Origin: Tragulus kanchil
Taxonomy: Eukaryota; Chordata; Mammalia; Artiodactyla; Tragulidae
Reading direction: 5' to 3'
DNA length: 64,000 nucleotides
Assembly: GCA_022376925.1 (NCBI GenBank)
Contig: JAIOJX010000002.1
Span: 64,256,001 to 64,320,000 of the forward strand
Shown: piece by piece, positions 13,344 through 24,184 of the stretch
How positions within the stretch are numbered: the first letter of the stretch is position 1
Layout: the number at the start of each line of letters is the position of its first letter
Notes under the pieces: generated by a model
The model's input: the letters and a program-made list of their open reading frames with translations, nothing else
Databases searched by the model: none
Told to the model about the DNA's origin: nothing
Made by a program: the position numbers and the translations under genes

Positions 13344-14292
13344 TGATCTTTGTGTATGGGGTCAGGGAATGTTCCAACTTCATTTTTTTGCATGTAGCTG
13401 TCCAGTTTTCCCAGCACCATTTGTTGAAGAGGCTGTCTTTGTCCCATTTTGTAGTTTCGCCTCCTTTGTCAAAAATAAGGTACCCACAGGTGCGTGGGTT
13501 TATCTCTGGGGTCTCTATCTTGTTCCATTGGTCGATATTTCTGTTTTTGTGTGAGTACCATACTGTCTTGATGACTGTTGCTTTGTAGTAGAGTCTGAAG
13601 TTGGGGAGGCTGATCCCTCCAGCTCCATTCGTCTTCCTCAGGATTGCTTTGGCTATTCGAGGTCTTTCGTGTTTCCATGTGAACTGTGTTATTCTTTGGT
13701 CTAGTTCTATGAAGAATATCAGTGGTAGTTGGATAGGTATTGCATTGAATCTGTGGATGGTATTTGGTAGTATAGTCATTTTCACAATATTGATTTTTCT
13801 GACCCAGGAACATGGAATATCTCTCCATCTGTTTAAGTCTTCTTTAATGTCTCTCATGAGTGTCTTGTAATTTTCTGTGTACAGTTCTTTTGTTTCTTTG
13901 GGTAGGTTTATTCCTAGATATTTGATTCTTTTGGTTGCGATGGTGAAGGGAATTGCCTCTTTGATTTCGTTTTCTGATTTTTCATTGTTTGTGTATAGGA
14001 ATGCCAGTGATTTCTGTGTGTTGACTTTGTATCCTGTGACTTTGTGGAATTTGCTGATTAACTCTAATAGTTTTGTAATAGTGTCTTTGGGATTTTCTAT
14101 GTGTAATATCATGTCATCTGCGAATAGAGAGAGTTTGACTTCTTCCTTTCCAATCTGGATTCCTTTGATTTCTTTCTCTTATTGCTGTCCAGCAGTGATT
14201 CTTAATCTTGGCTCCACACTGCAGTCACCTAGGCAGCGTCCCTCCTAAGGTCTGTATCCTGTCTCTAAGTGATTTGGATTTCAATGATGCAG
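13210..14292. repeat. Tandem duplication 6, copy 1
   Basis: It repeats at 14315-15392. From 13470 on the offset is exactly 1100 and I see no difference over about 820 bp. The first 260 bp differ from the copy by roughly 12 percent. Confidence 0.92.
14196..14292 (+). mobile_element. MER5-like element, first piece
   Basis: CAGTGATTCTTAATCTTGGCTCC matches the hAT-type terminal repeat of MER5. The L1 at 10886 inserted at this end. The element is cut by the duplication join and continues intact at 15296. Confidence 0.7.
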
Positions 14293-14314
14293 ATGTGCAG
14301 CAGTGTTGGCACTT

Positions 14315-15392
14315 TGAGTTCAGATATTCTAGATGGCGGGTCATAGAAGATCTTGCTTTGATTTATGTCTTTGAGTGTTTTGCCTATATTTTCTTCTAAA
14401 AGTTTGATGGTTTCTGGTCTTAGATTTAGGTCTTTAATCCATTTCGAGTTTATATTTGGTGTTAGGGAAGGTTCCAGTTTCATTTATTTGCATGTGGCTG
14501 TCCAGTTTTCCCAGCACCATTGGTTGAAGTGGCTGTCTTTGTCTCATTTTATATTGTTGCCTCCTTTGTCAAAAATAAGGTACCCACAGGTGCGTGGGTT
14601 TATCTCTGGGGTCTCTATCTTGTTCCATTGGTCGATATTTCTGTTTTTGTGTGAGTACCATACTGTCTTGATGACTGTTGCTTTGTAGTAGAGTCTGAAG
14701 TTGGGGAGGCTGATCCCTCCAGCTCCATTCGTCTTCCTCAGGATTGCTTTGGCTATTCGAGGTCTTTCGTGTTTCCATGTGAACTGTGTTATTCTTTGGT
14801 CTAGTTCTATGAAGAATATCAGTGGTAGTTGGATAGGTATTGCATTGAATCTGTGGATGGTATTTGGTAGTATAGTCATTTTCACAATATTGATTTTTCT
14901 GACCCAGGAACATGGAATATCTCTCCATCTGTTTAAGTCTTCTTTAATGTCTCTCATGAGTGTCTTGTAATTTTCTGTGTACAGTTCTTTTGTTTCTTTG
15001 GGTAGGTTTATTCCTAGATATTTGATTCTTTTGGTTGCGATGGTGAAGGGAATTGCCTCTTTGATTTCGTTTTCTGATTTTTCATTGTTTGTGTATAGGA
15101 ATGCCAGTGATTTCTGTGTGTTGACTTTGTATCCTGTGACTTTGTGGAATTTGCTGATTAACTCTAATAGTTTTGTAATAGTGTCTTTGGGATTTTCTAT
15201 GTGTAATATCATGTCATCTGCGAATAGAGAGAGTTTGACTTCTTCCTTTCCAATCTGGATTCCTTTGATTTCTTTCTCTTATTGCTGTCCAGCAGTGATT
15301 CTTAATCTTGGCTCCACACTGCAGTCACCTAGGCAGCGTCCCTCCTAAGGTCTGTATCCTGTCTCTAAGTGATTTGGATTTCAATGATGCAG
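14315..15392. repeat. Tandem duplication 6, copy 2 (chimeric start)
   Basis: Its first 255 bp match another L1 copy more than they match 13210-13470. From 14570 it is identical to 13470-14292. It again includes the L1 5' end and the target site CCAGCAGTGATTCTT at 15289-15303. Confidence 0.92.
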
Positions 15393-15480
15393 AGTGTGGC
15401 CTGAGCACTGGGATTTCAGAAGATCCACAGGAGTCCTAAAGTGTGTAGCCAAGGCTGACAGCCACAGTTTGAGAGAACAG
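15296..15480 (+). mobile_element. MER5-like DNA transposon remnant
   Basis: Full-looking MER5 unit starting at CAGTGATTCTTAATC and ending near the AGTTTGAGAGAACAGTG terminal repeat. Repeated at 16429-16613 by duplication 7. Confidence 0.7.
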
Positions 15481-15721
15481 TGTTGGACAGTTGGTACTCC
15501 TTACTAATGAAGCGAAGGAGGAAGCTAGACTTAATTACATGACACCTATTTCTTGGATTATAGAAAAGTGAGTGGGGATCATACTTAGAAAAAAGATGGA
15601 CCTGATTTCACCCATCCATTCCTTCAACAGATATATCTGAATGCCTACTCTGTGCCAGGCCATGTTCTAAGCAGCAAAAGGAGACCTTGTGCTTGTTGAA
15701 TGCTGGTTTGAAGAGTGAAAT

Positions 15722-15915
15722 TTGCTGTTATATCTGATTCTTTAAGACCCCTTGGACTGTAGCCCATTGTGCTCCTCTGTCCATGGAATTCTTCAAGTAA
15801 AAATACTGGAGTGGGTTGCCATTTCCTCCTCCAGGGATCTTCCCAATTCAGGATCAAACCCAGGTCTCCTGCACTGTGGGCAGATTCTTTACCATCTGAG
15901 CCACCAGGGGAGCCC
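15722..15915 (-). mobile_element. Bov-tA SINE, minus strand
   Basis: On the minus strand it starts GGGCTCCCCTGGTGGCTC, has the CAGGAGACCTGGGTTTGATC box and the Bov-A part with GCAACCCACTCCAGTATTTT. Duplicated at 16855-17048 with one C/T difference. Confidence 0.92.
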
Positions 15916-16384
15916 ATTAATAGCAACAGCAAATAGATGAAAATTTTGGCCACAACATACGGCACCTGGAACTTCCCTAACCAGACAGATAATAAATAAT
16001 GAGATAATTTAATAAAATGAGGCATTTTAATCAAATTGCAAAGATTAGAACTAAAGCCTAAATGAGAGATGGTAGCATGCCAAAAAGTCAAAGTCATGAC
16101 TAATCTTATTGAGAAAGCAAGATGGGGGGAAAATCAGTATGACTGATTTACTATGTTTTCTGAAGTTAGTTCCTGAAAGAGAAAAAAATAGGAAGGGCAT
16201 GTTAATCAGGACAAAAGGATGGCATAAAACGGTAAAGAGTGTCACAAAGGTCAAAATGCAGAGGTTTCAGAAACACTAAAGAAAGCAGCCAACTAGGATC
16301 TACCTATGAAACAGGAAGTTCTAAAATAAAGGAACACAAGAAGGAAGTGTGAGGCTGTCTTTTTCCAGCAGGGTTTGATTTTTT

Positions 16385-17494
16385 AATCTGGATTCCTTTG
16401 ATTTCTTTCTCTTATTGCTGTCCAGCAGTGATTCTTAATCTTGGCTCCACACTGCAGTCACCTAGGCAGCGTCCCTCCTAAGGTCTGTATCCTGTCTCTA
16501 AGTGATTTGGATTTCAATGATGCAGAGTGTGGCCTGAGCACTGGGATTTCAGAAGATCCACAGGAGTCCTAAAGTGTGTAGCCAAGGCTGACAGCCACAG
16601 TTTGAGAGAACAGTGTTGGACAGTTGGTACTCCTTACTAATGAAGCGAAGGAGGAAGCTAGACTTAATTACATGACACCTATTTCTTGGATTATAGAAAA
16701 GTGAGTGGGGATCATACTTAGAAAAAAGATGGACCTGATTTCACCCATCCATTCCTTCAACAGATATATCTGAATGCCTACTCTGTGCCAGGCCATGTTC
16801 TAAGCAGCAAAAGGAGACCTTGTGCTTGTTGAATGCTGGTTTGAAGAGTGAAATTTGCTGTTATATCTGATTCTTTAAGACCCCTTGGACTGTAGCCCAT
16901 TGTGCTCCTCTGTCCATGGAATTCTTCAAGTAAAAATACTGGAGTGGGTTGCCATTTCCTCCTCCAGGGATTTTCCCAATTCAGGATCAAACCCAGGTCT
17001 CCTGCACTGTGGGCAGATTCTTTACCATCTGAGCCACCAGGGGAGCCCATTAATAGCAACAGCAAATAGATGAAAATTTTGGCCACAACATACGGCACCT
17101 GGAACTTCCCTAACCAGACAGATAATAAATAATGAGATAATTTAATAAAATGAGGCATTTTAATCAAATTGCAAAGATTAGAACTAAAGCCTAAATGAGA
17201 GATGGTAGCATGCCAAAAAGTCAAAGTCATGACTAATCTTATTGAGAAAGCAAGATGGGGGGAAAATCAGTATGACTGATTTACTATGTTTTCTGAAGTT
17301 AGTTCCTGAAAGAGAAAAAAATAGGAAGGGCATGTTAATCAGGACAAAAGGATGGCATAAAACGGTAAAGAGTGTCACAAAGGTCAAAATGCAGAGGTTT
17401 CAGAAACACTAAAGAAAGCAGCCAACTAGGATCTACCTATGAAACAGGAAGTTCTAAAATAAAGGAACACAAGAAGGAAGTGTGAGGCTGTCTT
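16385..17494. repeat. Tandem duplication 7, copy 2
   Basis: Second copy of 15252-16361, with the MER5 and Bov-tA copies. It begins in the L1 5' end, so that L1 tail is present a third time. Confidence 0.95.
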
Positions 17495-17586
17495 CTTGAG
17501 GAAGATGTGCATTGTTGAACTGATAATTACCAGAAGGAACAACTGCGCCTATTCTGCTATGCTTTTCTCAATTAAGAACGAATGTG

Positions 17587-17711
17587 AGACTTCCCTGGCA
17601 GCCCAGTGGTTAAAACTCTGTGCTCCCAATAGAGGGGACATGGGTTGGATCCCTGGTTGGGGAACTGGGATCCCACATACTGCATAGTGCAGCCTAATTA
17701 AAAAAAAAAAG
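17587..17711 (+). mobile_element. Short CHR-type SINE
   Basis: tRNA-like head GACTTCCCTGGCAGCCCAG, box GGGTTGGATCCCTGG, and a poly-A tail. The flanks AAGAACGAATGTGA and AAGAATGAATGAG are an imperfect target-site duplication. Confidence 0.88.
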
Positions 17712-18239
17712 AATGAATGAGCTACATGTCCATTTAATTCTTAGTTTAGCCTTAAAAATCTAGAAAGGTGGAGGAAAGTTTTCTTTCTCCCTAACAGAGC
17801 ACTGATCCTATGTCAGGCCTGTGTCAAATGTCATGAATTTGCACTGTTTTCATTAGACACTGGATCAGCATTGCTACCCCTGTGTGATAGCTGAGAAAAC
17901 TGTTTCGACAATATTTCCTAAGTTCTTCAAGAATACCAATCAGGAAGTACTAGAAGCAGAAGTTGTCTTGTTTGGTTTATTGTTTCTCTGGTGCCTAGTC
18001 AGGGCATCACATCTGTTGACTGAATCAATAAGCCCCTGAGCATTATGTTTTTTAAGTAACTACCAGAAAATATAAACAGAAACTGTGACATGGAAATTTA
18101 GACAAAGATAGGTGAGGCTATGGTGAAAGACCACTCACATCCACTTTGCATGACTTGTAACCTCTTGGTCCAGAAAAGTAGGTTATGTGGATATTTTGAT
18201 ATGTGATCACAGCTCCTTTGGTAGTAATGGGAATTATAG

Positions 18240-18608
18240 TGAACTTGTGAAAAAAAAATTTTTTTTTTTTTTACACAGTTGACTTACTTTTTTTGAGGCG
18301 GGGAGGGGACTAGTTGGGGAGGGAGGGAAGGGGACGGGCGAGCCACTTCTGTTGGTCTTTCATCTGTTTTCATCCATCTTTTGTTCTTTGGCCAGTGTGG
18401 GCCTCCCATCGCGGCGGCCTCTGTTGTTACAGAGCACCGGCTCCGGGCACATACACTCCAGAGCTCCGGCTCGGTAATTGGACACATCAGTCCAGCCACT
18501 CCGCAGCACATGGGATCTTCCCAGGCCAGGGATCGAACCGGCGCCCCTTGCACTGCAAGGCGGTGTCCTTACCCACTGGACCACCAGGGAAGCCTGAACT
18601 TGTGAAAA
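18240..18608 (-). mobile_element. CHR-type SINE, long-body subtype with G-rich end
   Basis: The minus-strand body is about 18254-18594, flanked by the direct repeat TGAACTTGTGAAAA at 18240 and 18595. On its own strand it has the tRNA-like head, the body TGTCCAATTACCGAGCCGGA and a C-rich end before poly-A. Duplicated at 19368-19708. Confidence 0.93.
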
Positions 18609-18638
18609 TTACACTCCCTTTTATTACAAACGAACCTC

Positions 18639-18733
18639 AAAATATTGATAGTGTTGGGAACATACATATATGCAAACAACAAAACTCTGTAAAAGTAAAA
18701 GTAAAATAAAAGCTTTAAAAAATATTGATAGTG
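18639..18733 (+). mobile_element. Ultra-short L1 insertion
   Basis: About 65 bp (18654-18718), matching the last bases of the L1 3' UTR in this window (AACAACAAAACTCTGTAAAAG), followed by poly-A. It is bracketed by AAAATATTGATAGTG (18639-18653) and AAAAATATTGATAGTG (ending at 18733). Duplicated at 19768-19832. Confidence 0.9.
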
Positions 18734-18784
18734 GCTTAAATACAAGTTAATTTTTTTGTTCAAGTCTGAAATTGGTATCAGTCG

Positions 18785-19039
18785 TGGGTGGCTCCCGCTA
18801 AAGTAGATTCAGAGACCCAGGTTCCTTCTATCTTGTGGCTCTATCCCCAGGTTCCTTCTATCTTGTGGCTCTATCATCTTTAATAAATGGCTTCTCAGGT
18901 CTTTGTGCTCATCTGCTTCCGGGCTGTGAAAGGCAAGGACCGTGGAGGGTCATCTGTGGGCTGCTCCATTGGGCCAGGTCTGGAAGAAGCACATGTCACT
19001 TACGTGGTCCTTTCACTGGCTAGAACGCAGTCACTTGGC
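18785..19039. mobile_element. Old interspersed repeat, family not assigned
   Basis: The text around GGGCCAGGTCTGGAAGAAGC and GGCTAGAACGCAGTCACTTGG resembles a common mammalian repeat that I cannot name. A 30-bp unit (CCAGGTTCCTTCTATCTTGT...) is repeated in tandem near 18818-18878. Confidence 0.4.
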
Positions 19040-19054
19040 GTATCATCGTGTGCT

Positions 19055-20154
19055 CAGGAAGTACTAGAAGCAGAAGTTGTCTTGTTTGGTTTATTGTTTC
19101 TCTGGTGCCTAGTCAGGGCATCACATCTGTTGACTGAATCAATAAGCCCCTGAGCATTATGTTTTTTAAGTAACTACCAGAAAATATAAACAGAAACTGT
19201 GACATGGAAATTTAGACAAAGATAGGTGAGGCTATGGTGAAAGACCACTCACATCCACTTTGCATGACTTGTAACCTCTTGGTCCAGAAAAGTAGGTTAT
19301 GTGGATATTTTGATATGTGATCACAGCTCCTTTGGTAGTAATGGGAATTATAGTGAACTTGTGAAAAAAAAATTTTTTTTTTTTTTACACAGTTGACTTA
19401 CTTTTTTTGAGGCGGGGAGGGGACTAGTTGGGGAGGGAGGGAAGGGGACGGGCGAGCCACTTCTGTTGGTCTTTCATCTGTTTTCATCCATCTTTTGTTC
19501 TTTGGCCAGTGTGGGCCTCCCATCGCGGCGGCCTCTGTTGTTACAGAGCACCGGCTCCGGGCACATACACTCCAGAGCTCCGGCTCAGTAATTGGACACA
19601 TCAGTCCAGCCACTCCGCAGCACATGGGATCTTCCCAGGCCAGGGATCGAACCGGCGCCCCTTGCACTGCAAGGCGGTGTCCTTACCCACTGGACCACCA
19701 GGGAAGCCTGAACTTGTGAAAATTACACTCCCTTTTATTACAAACGAACCTCAAAATATTGATAGTGTTGGGAACATACATATATGCAAACAACAAAACT
19801 CTGTAAAAGTAAAAGTAAAATAAAAGCTTTAAAAAATATTGATAGTGGCTTAAATACAAGTTAATTTTTTTGTTCAAGTCTGAAATTGGTATCAGTCGTG
19901 GGTGGCTCCCGCTAAAAGTAGATTCAGAGACCCAGGTTCCTTCTATCTTGTGGCTCTATCCCCAGGTTCCTTCTATCTTGTGGCTCTATCATCTTTAATA
20001 AATGGCTTCTCAGGTCTTTGTGCTCATCTGCTTCCGGGCTGTGAAAGGCAAGGACCGTGGAGGGTCATCTGTGGGCTGCTCCATTGGGCCAGGTCTGGAA
20101 GAAGCACATGTCACTTACGTGGTCCTTTCACTGGCTAGAACGCAGTCACTTGGG
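19055..20154. repeat. Tandem duplication 8, copy 2
   Basis: Second copy of 17940-19039, containing the SINE at 19368-19708 and the L1 stub at 19768-19832. A 16-bp join separates it from copy 1. Confidence 0.95.
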
Positions 20155-21130
20155 CACTGAGATCAAAAAGAAAGCTCAGAAATCTAGTGTGCTCAGGAAG
20201 AATAACCAGACTTATTGACAGATAGCCAGTCTCTATCTAGGTTATAGGAAATATGCCAGAAAACTATAGTTAGATGAAGAATTCAAATTTCAAAAGATAG
20301 GCCTAAAGTCGAGTTGAAGGATATAGAGACAGCATAGGTCTGAAACCCATTGGGAGGGGAAAAACGGTACTCACCTAGAGTCTGCTAAATGCTTATATCA
20401 GGCATTTCACAAATACAGGACATAGTTGATAAATGAAAACTGGGTGATGGTATCAGTCAGTGTATTCATACTTCTTCAGAAAAGTGTGACCAGTGAGTGG
20501 TAATCATTGTCAACCATGAAGGCACTCTCTTTTGTTTGTGCCCTGGGACTTCCCCTGCCCAAGTCCCACATATTTTTAGGAACAACTTAAATAGAGATAA
20601 ATCTATGGTTGGCTCAGGAAACGAGATAATTGAATGATACTTCAGTGAAAGAATCAAGAGTAGATTCAAAGTGATCTCAGCAATCTAGGACATAGGTCAA
20701 CAGAATCTTTCTGAAAGTAGCATGGGAGTACATTTGGGGGCTTTGGGGTCATAAGGACTCTGTCACAACCAGTCATCTCTGCTGTTGCAGCATAAAACCA
20801 GCTATAGTCAATACATATGTGAACTGGTGTTGCTGTGTTCGAGTAAATGCACCAATAGAAACAGGTACCAGGCCAGATCTGATCCACGAGCCATACTTTG
20901 CTGAACCTTGACCTCTCAAGGTGATAAATCTTCATTTGTTTACTTAAGGCCAGGGGACAGTGAGTCTAACAGTATGGGTCTAAACAGTATGATATTTTTT
21001 CTAATCAAAATAGAGCTACAAGATAGGTATTTTTTGCTCTTATTTTATAAGTAAGAAAGCTACACTCAAAAGTAAATAGTTTGACCTAGCTTTCACCTCT
21101 GGAAAACTTTATGGGACATCCTGCCACTTT
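20155..21130. other. Unassigned DNA
   Basis: No gene or clear transposon. Short open frames exist on the minus strand but show no domain I recognise. Confidence 0.45.
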
Positions 21131-21224
21131 AACAAATGTTTGAGTGACTTGAGAGTTGTGATTAATTGCTCAGGTCAAATATGGAGAAATTCATAAGGCA
21201 GGACTCCCTGTAGGAAAGCCCTGG

Positions 21225-21362
21225 GTTCTTTTTTGCTCTGTTCATATCCAAGTATGTGACCTTGAAAGACTCGCTTGACTACTCTGGGCCTTAGCTAACA
21301 AACCAACAAAGATAAGAGACTAAGCTAGACAAACACCAAGGTCTCTCTCAGGTCTAACAGAG
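21225..21362. mobile_element. MIR-like remnant
   Basis: The ATGTGACCTTGAAAGACTCGC segment, followed by GGCCTTAGCT and AAGGTCTCTCTCAGGTCTAAC, resembles MIR. Repeated at about 22340-22470. Confidence 0.55.
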
Positions 21363-21452
21363 TTGCTCCTACTAAACACAGAGCAGCATGTGAAAGAGAA
21401 TTAAGACTTTGTATAGCTCTAAAAGCAATTCTTTTCAAACTTTTTCTAACGT

Positions 21453-21525
21453 AGTTTTACCTAAAACCAATCTATGGTTGGTTTTAAAACCAAACCATAG
21501 CCCTAGATTGGTTTTAGGTAAAACT
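21453..21525. repeat. 73-bp palindrome
   Basis: Perfect 22-bp arms (21453-21474 and 21504-21525) flank a 29-bp centre that is itself nearly palindromic around TTTTAAAA. Copied at 22560-22632 by duplication 9. No terminal repeats of a known transposon family are obvious. Confidence 0.9.
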
Positions 21526-21949
21526 AAAAATGGCATTTTATGAGTATAATATATCTTATAAGCTCAAATTTCTAATACTTTGTGATCATAGAGACATTTA
21601 TTGAGAGAATTTGGCTGGTATGAATGAAACTACAGTTTTAAATTGGGAATAATGGATGATTGATGGGTTCTTTTTAGCACCAGTACCTCACTATACTTAC
21701 TCATTGTGTTTGGTTTGTTGGCTTGGTTTTGGTTGTGAAATGTCAAAGTCCTTGTTTACATACATCATTTAAATGGCAAATTAATAAATAGTCTTAGAAC
21801 CTGAGAATACTTGACAGAATATAAAAATGGCAAGAGGCCTGAAAAACAAAATACATGAACTTGATAACATAAATCAGGTAGTCATTTGTATAATAACTTG
21901 GAATATATGCTAAAAATCAGTGTAAATTAAACATCTGCAAACCCTTCTA

Positions 21950-22170
21950 TCAGTCAGGGTAGGCTAATCTTATGCTATGGTGCCAAATGAACCCTTAAAT
22001 CTCAGTGGCTTACTCTAATATTGTTTATTTCTTGATTTATTTCTCACTCATATTACATGTCCAAGCAGACTGAAGTTGGGGGAAGGAACTGATCCACATA
22101 GTTTCCCGAGGTTCAGGCTCTTGGAGATGGTGCCACAATCTTTCTGCTGTCTGAAGCAGGTAGTATTTTT
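21950..22170. mobile_element. Old interspersed repeat, family not assigned
   Basis: TCTCAGTGGCTTACTCTAAT, TTTATTTCTCACTCATATTAC and ATGTCCAAGCAGACTGAAG resemble a common old mammalian repeat. I cannot name it with confidence. Its other half may be the element at 18785. Confidence 0.4.
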
Positions 22171-22265
22171 GTTTACTGAGGCAAGGGCAGAGGCATGCGG
22201 AGTGTAGAACATCGGGTTCTTTAAACAGAGGCTGTTTTTTAACATGGAATATAAAACATGGGACT

Positions 22266-23368
22266 AACAAATGTTTGAGTGACTTGAGAGTTGTGATTAA
22301 TTGCTCAGGTCAAATATGAAATTCAAACACCAAAGGTCTTTTGCTCTGTTCATATCCAAGTATGTGACCTTGAAAGACTCGCTGACTACTCTGGGCCTTA
22401 GCTAACAAACCAACAAAGATAAGAGACTAAGCTAGACAAACACCAAGGTCTCTCTCAGGTCTAACAGAGTTGCTCCTACTAAACACAGAGCAGCATGTGA
22501 AAGAGAATTAAGACTTTGTATAGCTCTAAAAGCAATTCTTTTCAAACTTTTTCTAACGTAGTTTTACCTAAAACCAATCTATGGTTGGTTTTAAAACCAA
22601 ACCATAGCCCTAGATTGGTTTTAGGTAAAACTAAAAATGGCATTTTATGAGTATAATATATCTTATAAGCTCAAATTTCTAATACTTTGTGATCATAGAG
22701 ACATTTATTGAGAGAATTTGGCTGGTATGAATGAAACTACAGTTTTAAATTGGGAATAATGGATGATTGATGGGTTCTTTTTAGCACCAGTACCTCACTA
22801 TACTTACTCATTGTGTTTGGTTTGTTGGCTTGGTTTTGGTTGTGAAATGTCAAAGTCCTTGTTTACATACATCATTTAAATGGCAAATTAATAAATAGTC
22901 TTAGAACCTGAGAATACTTGACAGAATATAAAAATGGCAAGAGGCCTGAAAAACAAAATACATGAACTTGATAACATAAATCAGGTAGTCATTTGTATAA
23001 TAACTTGGAATATATGCTAAAAATCAGTGTAAATTAAACATCTGCAAACCCTTCTATCAGTCAGGGTAGGCTAATCTTATGCTATGGTGCCAAATGAACC
23101 CTTAAATCTCAGTGGCTTACTCTAATATTGTTTATTTCTTGATTTATTTCTCACTCATATTACATGTCCAAGCAGACTGAAGTTGGGGGAAGGAACTGAT
23201 CCACATAGTTTCCCGAGGTTCAGGCTCTTGGAGATGGTGCCACAATCTTTCTGCTGTCTGAAGCAGGTAGTATTTTTGTTTACTGAGGCAAGGGCAGAGG
23301 CATGCGGAGTGTAGAACATCGGGTTCTTTAAACAGAGGCTGTTTTTTAACATGTGAATATAAAACATG
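22266..23368. repeat. Tandem duplication 9, copy 2
   Basis: Second copy of 21131-22260 with the palindrome at 22560-22632. Confidence 0.94.
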
Positions 23369-23909
23369 TCATTTCTGCTCAGTGGCTCAGTGTTTGTCAA
23401 AACTATTCTTGTGGCCCTGTTTCAGAAGTAAATGTGCGATTTGCGTTAACTAAATATGCAAAGCACTTGGAAGAACTACAATATAAGGAGCAAATCTCAA
23501 ACATGGCTCCTAAAATGAGGAGGTTCTAAAATGAGGTTCCTGAGCCCCATCCCACAATCCTGGAATCAGGTTCTCAGGGGTATTGTTGGGAAATCTGAAT
23601 TTTTAAAAATGTTTCACAGCTGATTCTCATTATCAGCAGGATGCTACTGCGGTGAAGTGTTTTTAGATTAGAGGAAAGGCAACAGTTAGATCTGCGGATT
23701 TGAGATTACCCAGCTGCATTGTTGGAGATAATTAAAGAAGGGAGAAACTAAAAGCTGGGAGGTTTCATATCATACAACATGTAGGATTTAATGAGCAAAC
23801 ATAAATGCCTGTGTTGATGTATTATGCAATGTGTTGGTAGGACCAGCTCAATCTGAGCGTCTAACAGAGCTGTTGTACATTTCTCTGTATGTTTTAAGAC
23901 TCTTCTCTC
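23369..23909. other. Unassigned DNA
   Basis: The segment at 23510-23650 (GAGCCCCATCCCACAATCC, GAATCTGAATTTTTAAAAAT) may be a diverged MER5-like piece. Otherwise nothing is recognised. Confidence 0.35.
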
Positions 23910-24184
23910 GGGCTTCCCTGGTGGTCAAGTGGGTAAAGAGTCCACCTTGCAATGCAAGGGGCACCGGTTCGATCCCTGGCCTGGGAAAATCCCACATGCT
24001 GAGGAATGGCTGTACCGGTGTGTCCAATTCCAAGCCAGCACCCTGGAGCGCATGCACCCAGAGCCAGTGCTCTGTGACCAGATAGGCCACTGCAATGGGA
24101 GGCCCACACAGGCCAAAAGAATAAAGATTAATGAAAATAAATAAATAAACCAATAAAAGAGGTCAAAAAATTTAAACAAAAAAA
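23910..24184 (+). mobile_element. CHR-type SINE, long-body subtype
   Basis: Head GGGCTTCCCTGGTGGTCAAG, box GGTTCGATCCCTGGCC, body TGTCCAATTCCAAGCCAGC, tail ACCAATAAAAGAGGTC and an A-rich end. Flanks AGACTCTTCTC and AGAATCTCTTCC are an imperfect target duplication. Confidence 0.9.

Larger units (their letters stand above)
10871..14203 (-). mobile_element. Relatively young 5'-truncated L1
   Basis: A minus-strand L1 spans about 10886-14188. Its target-site duplication CCAGCAGTGATTCTT is at 10871-10885 and 14189-14203. The frame at 13093-14112 (339 aa) is ORF2 downstream of the reverse transcriptase core, with [31 protein letters not shown] and [20 protein letters not shown] further frame, 12399-12911, holds the C-terminus. 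Duplication 5 lies wholly inside it, so the real element is probably near 2.1 kb. It lacks ORF1, the endonuclease and the catalytic RT motif, so it cannot move by itself. Confidence 0.92.
15252..16361. repeat. Tandem duplication 7, copy 1
   Basis: It repeats at 16385-17494 with offset 1133 and both copies are 1110 bp. The 23-bp join (16362-16384) is foreign to both. Confidence 0.95.
17940..19039. repeat. Tandem duplication 8, copy 1
   Basis: It repeats at 19055-20154 with offset about 1114. It holds a complete minus-strand SINE and a minute L1 stub, both with target-site duplications, and both present again in the copy. Confidence 0.95.
21131..22260. repeat. Tandem duplication 9, copy 1
   Basis: It repeats at 22266-23368. 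The offset changes from 1135 to 1108 because copy 2 loses 27 bp near its start (after 22310). Confidence 0.94.

Noticed and set aside
13093..15212. Long minus-strand frames of 339 and 222 codons as host genes
   Set aside because: They encode the C-terminal part of L1 ORF2 and the second is a duplicate image of the first. They are transposon remains, not cellular genes.
18254..18594. Open frames of 74-131 codons rich in PTGPPGKP, CTARW or similar words
   Set aside because: The same peptide pieces recur at every CHR SINE in the window (3421, 23910, 25014, 28770, 45744). They are SINE frames, not conserved proteins.
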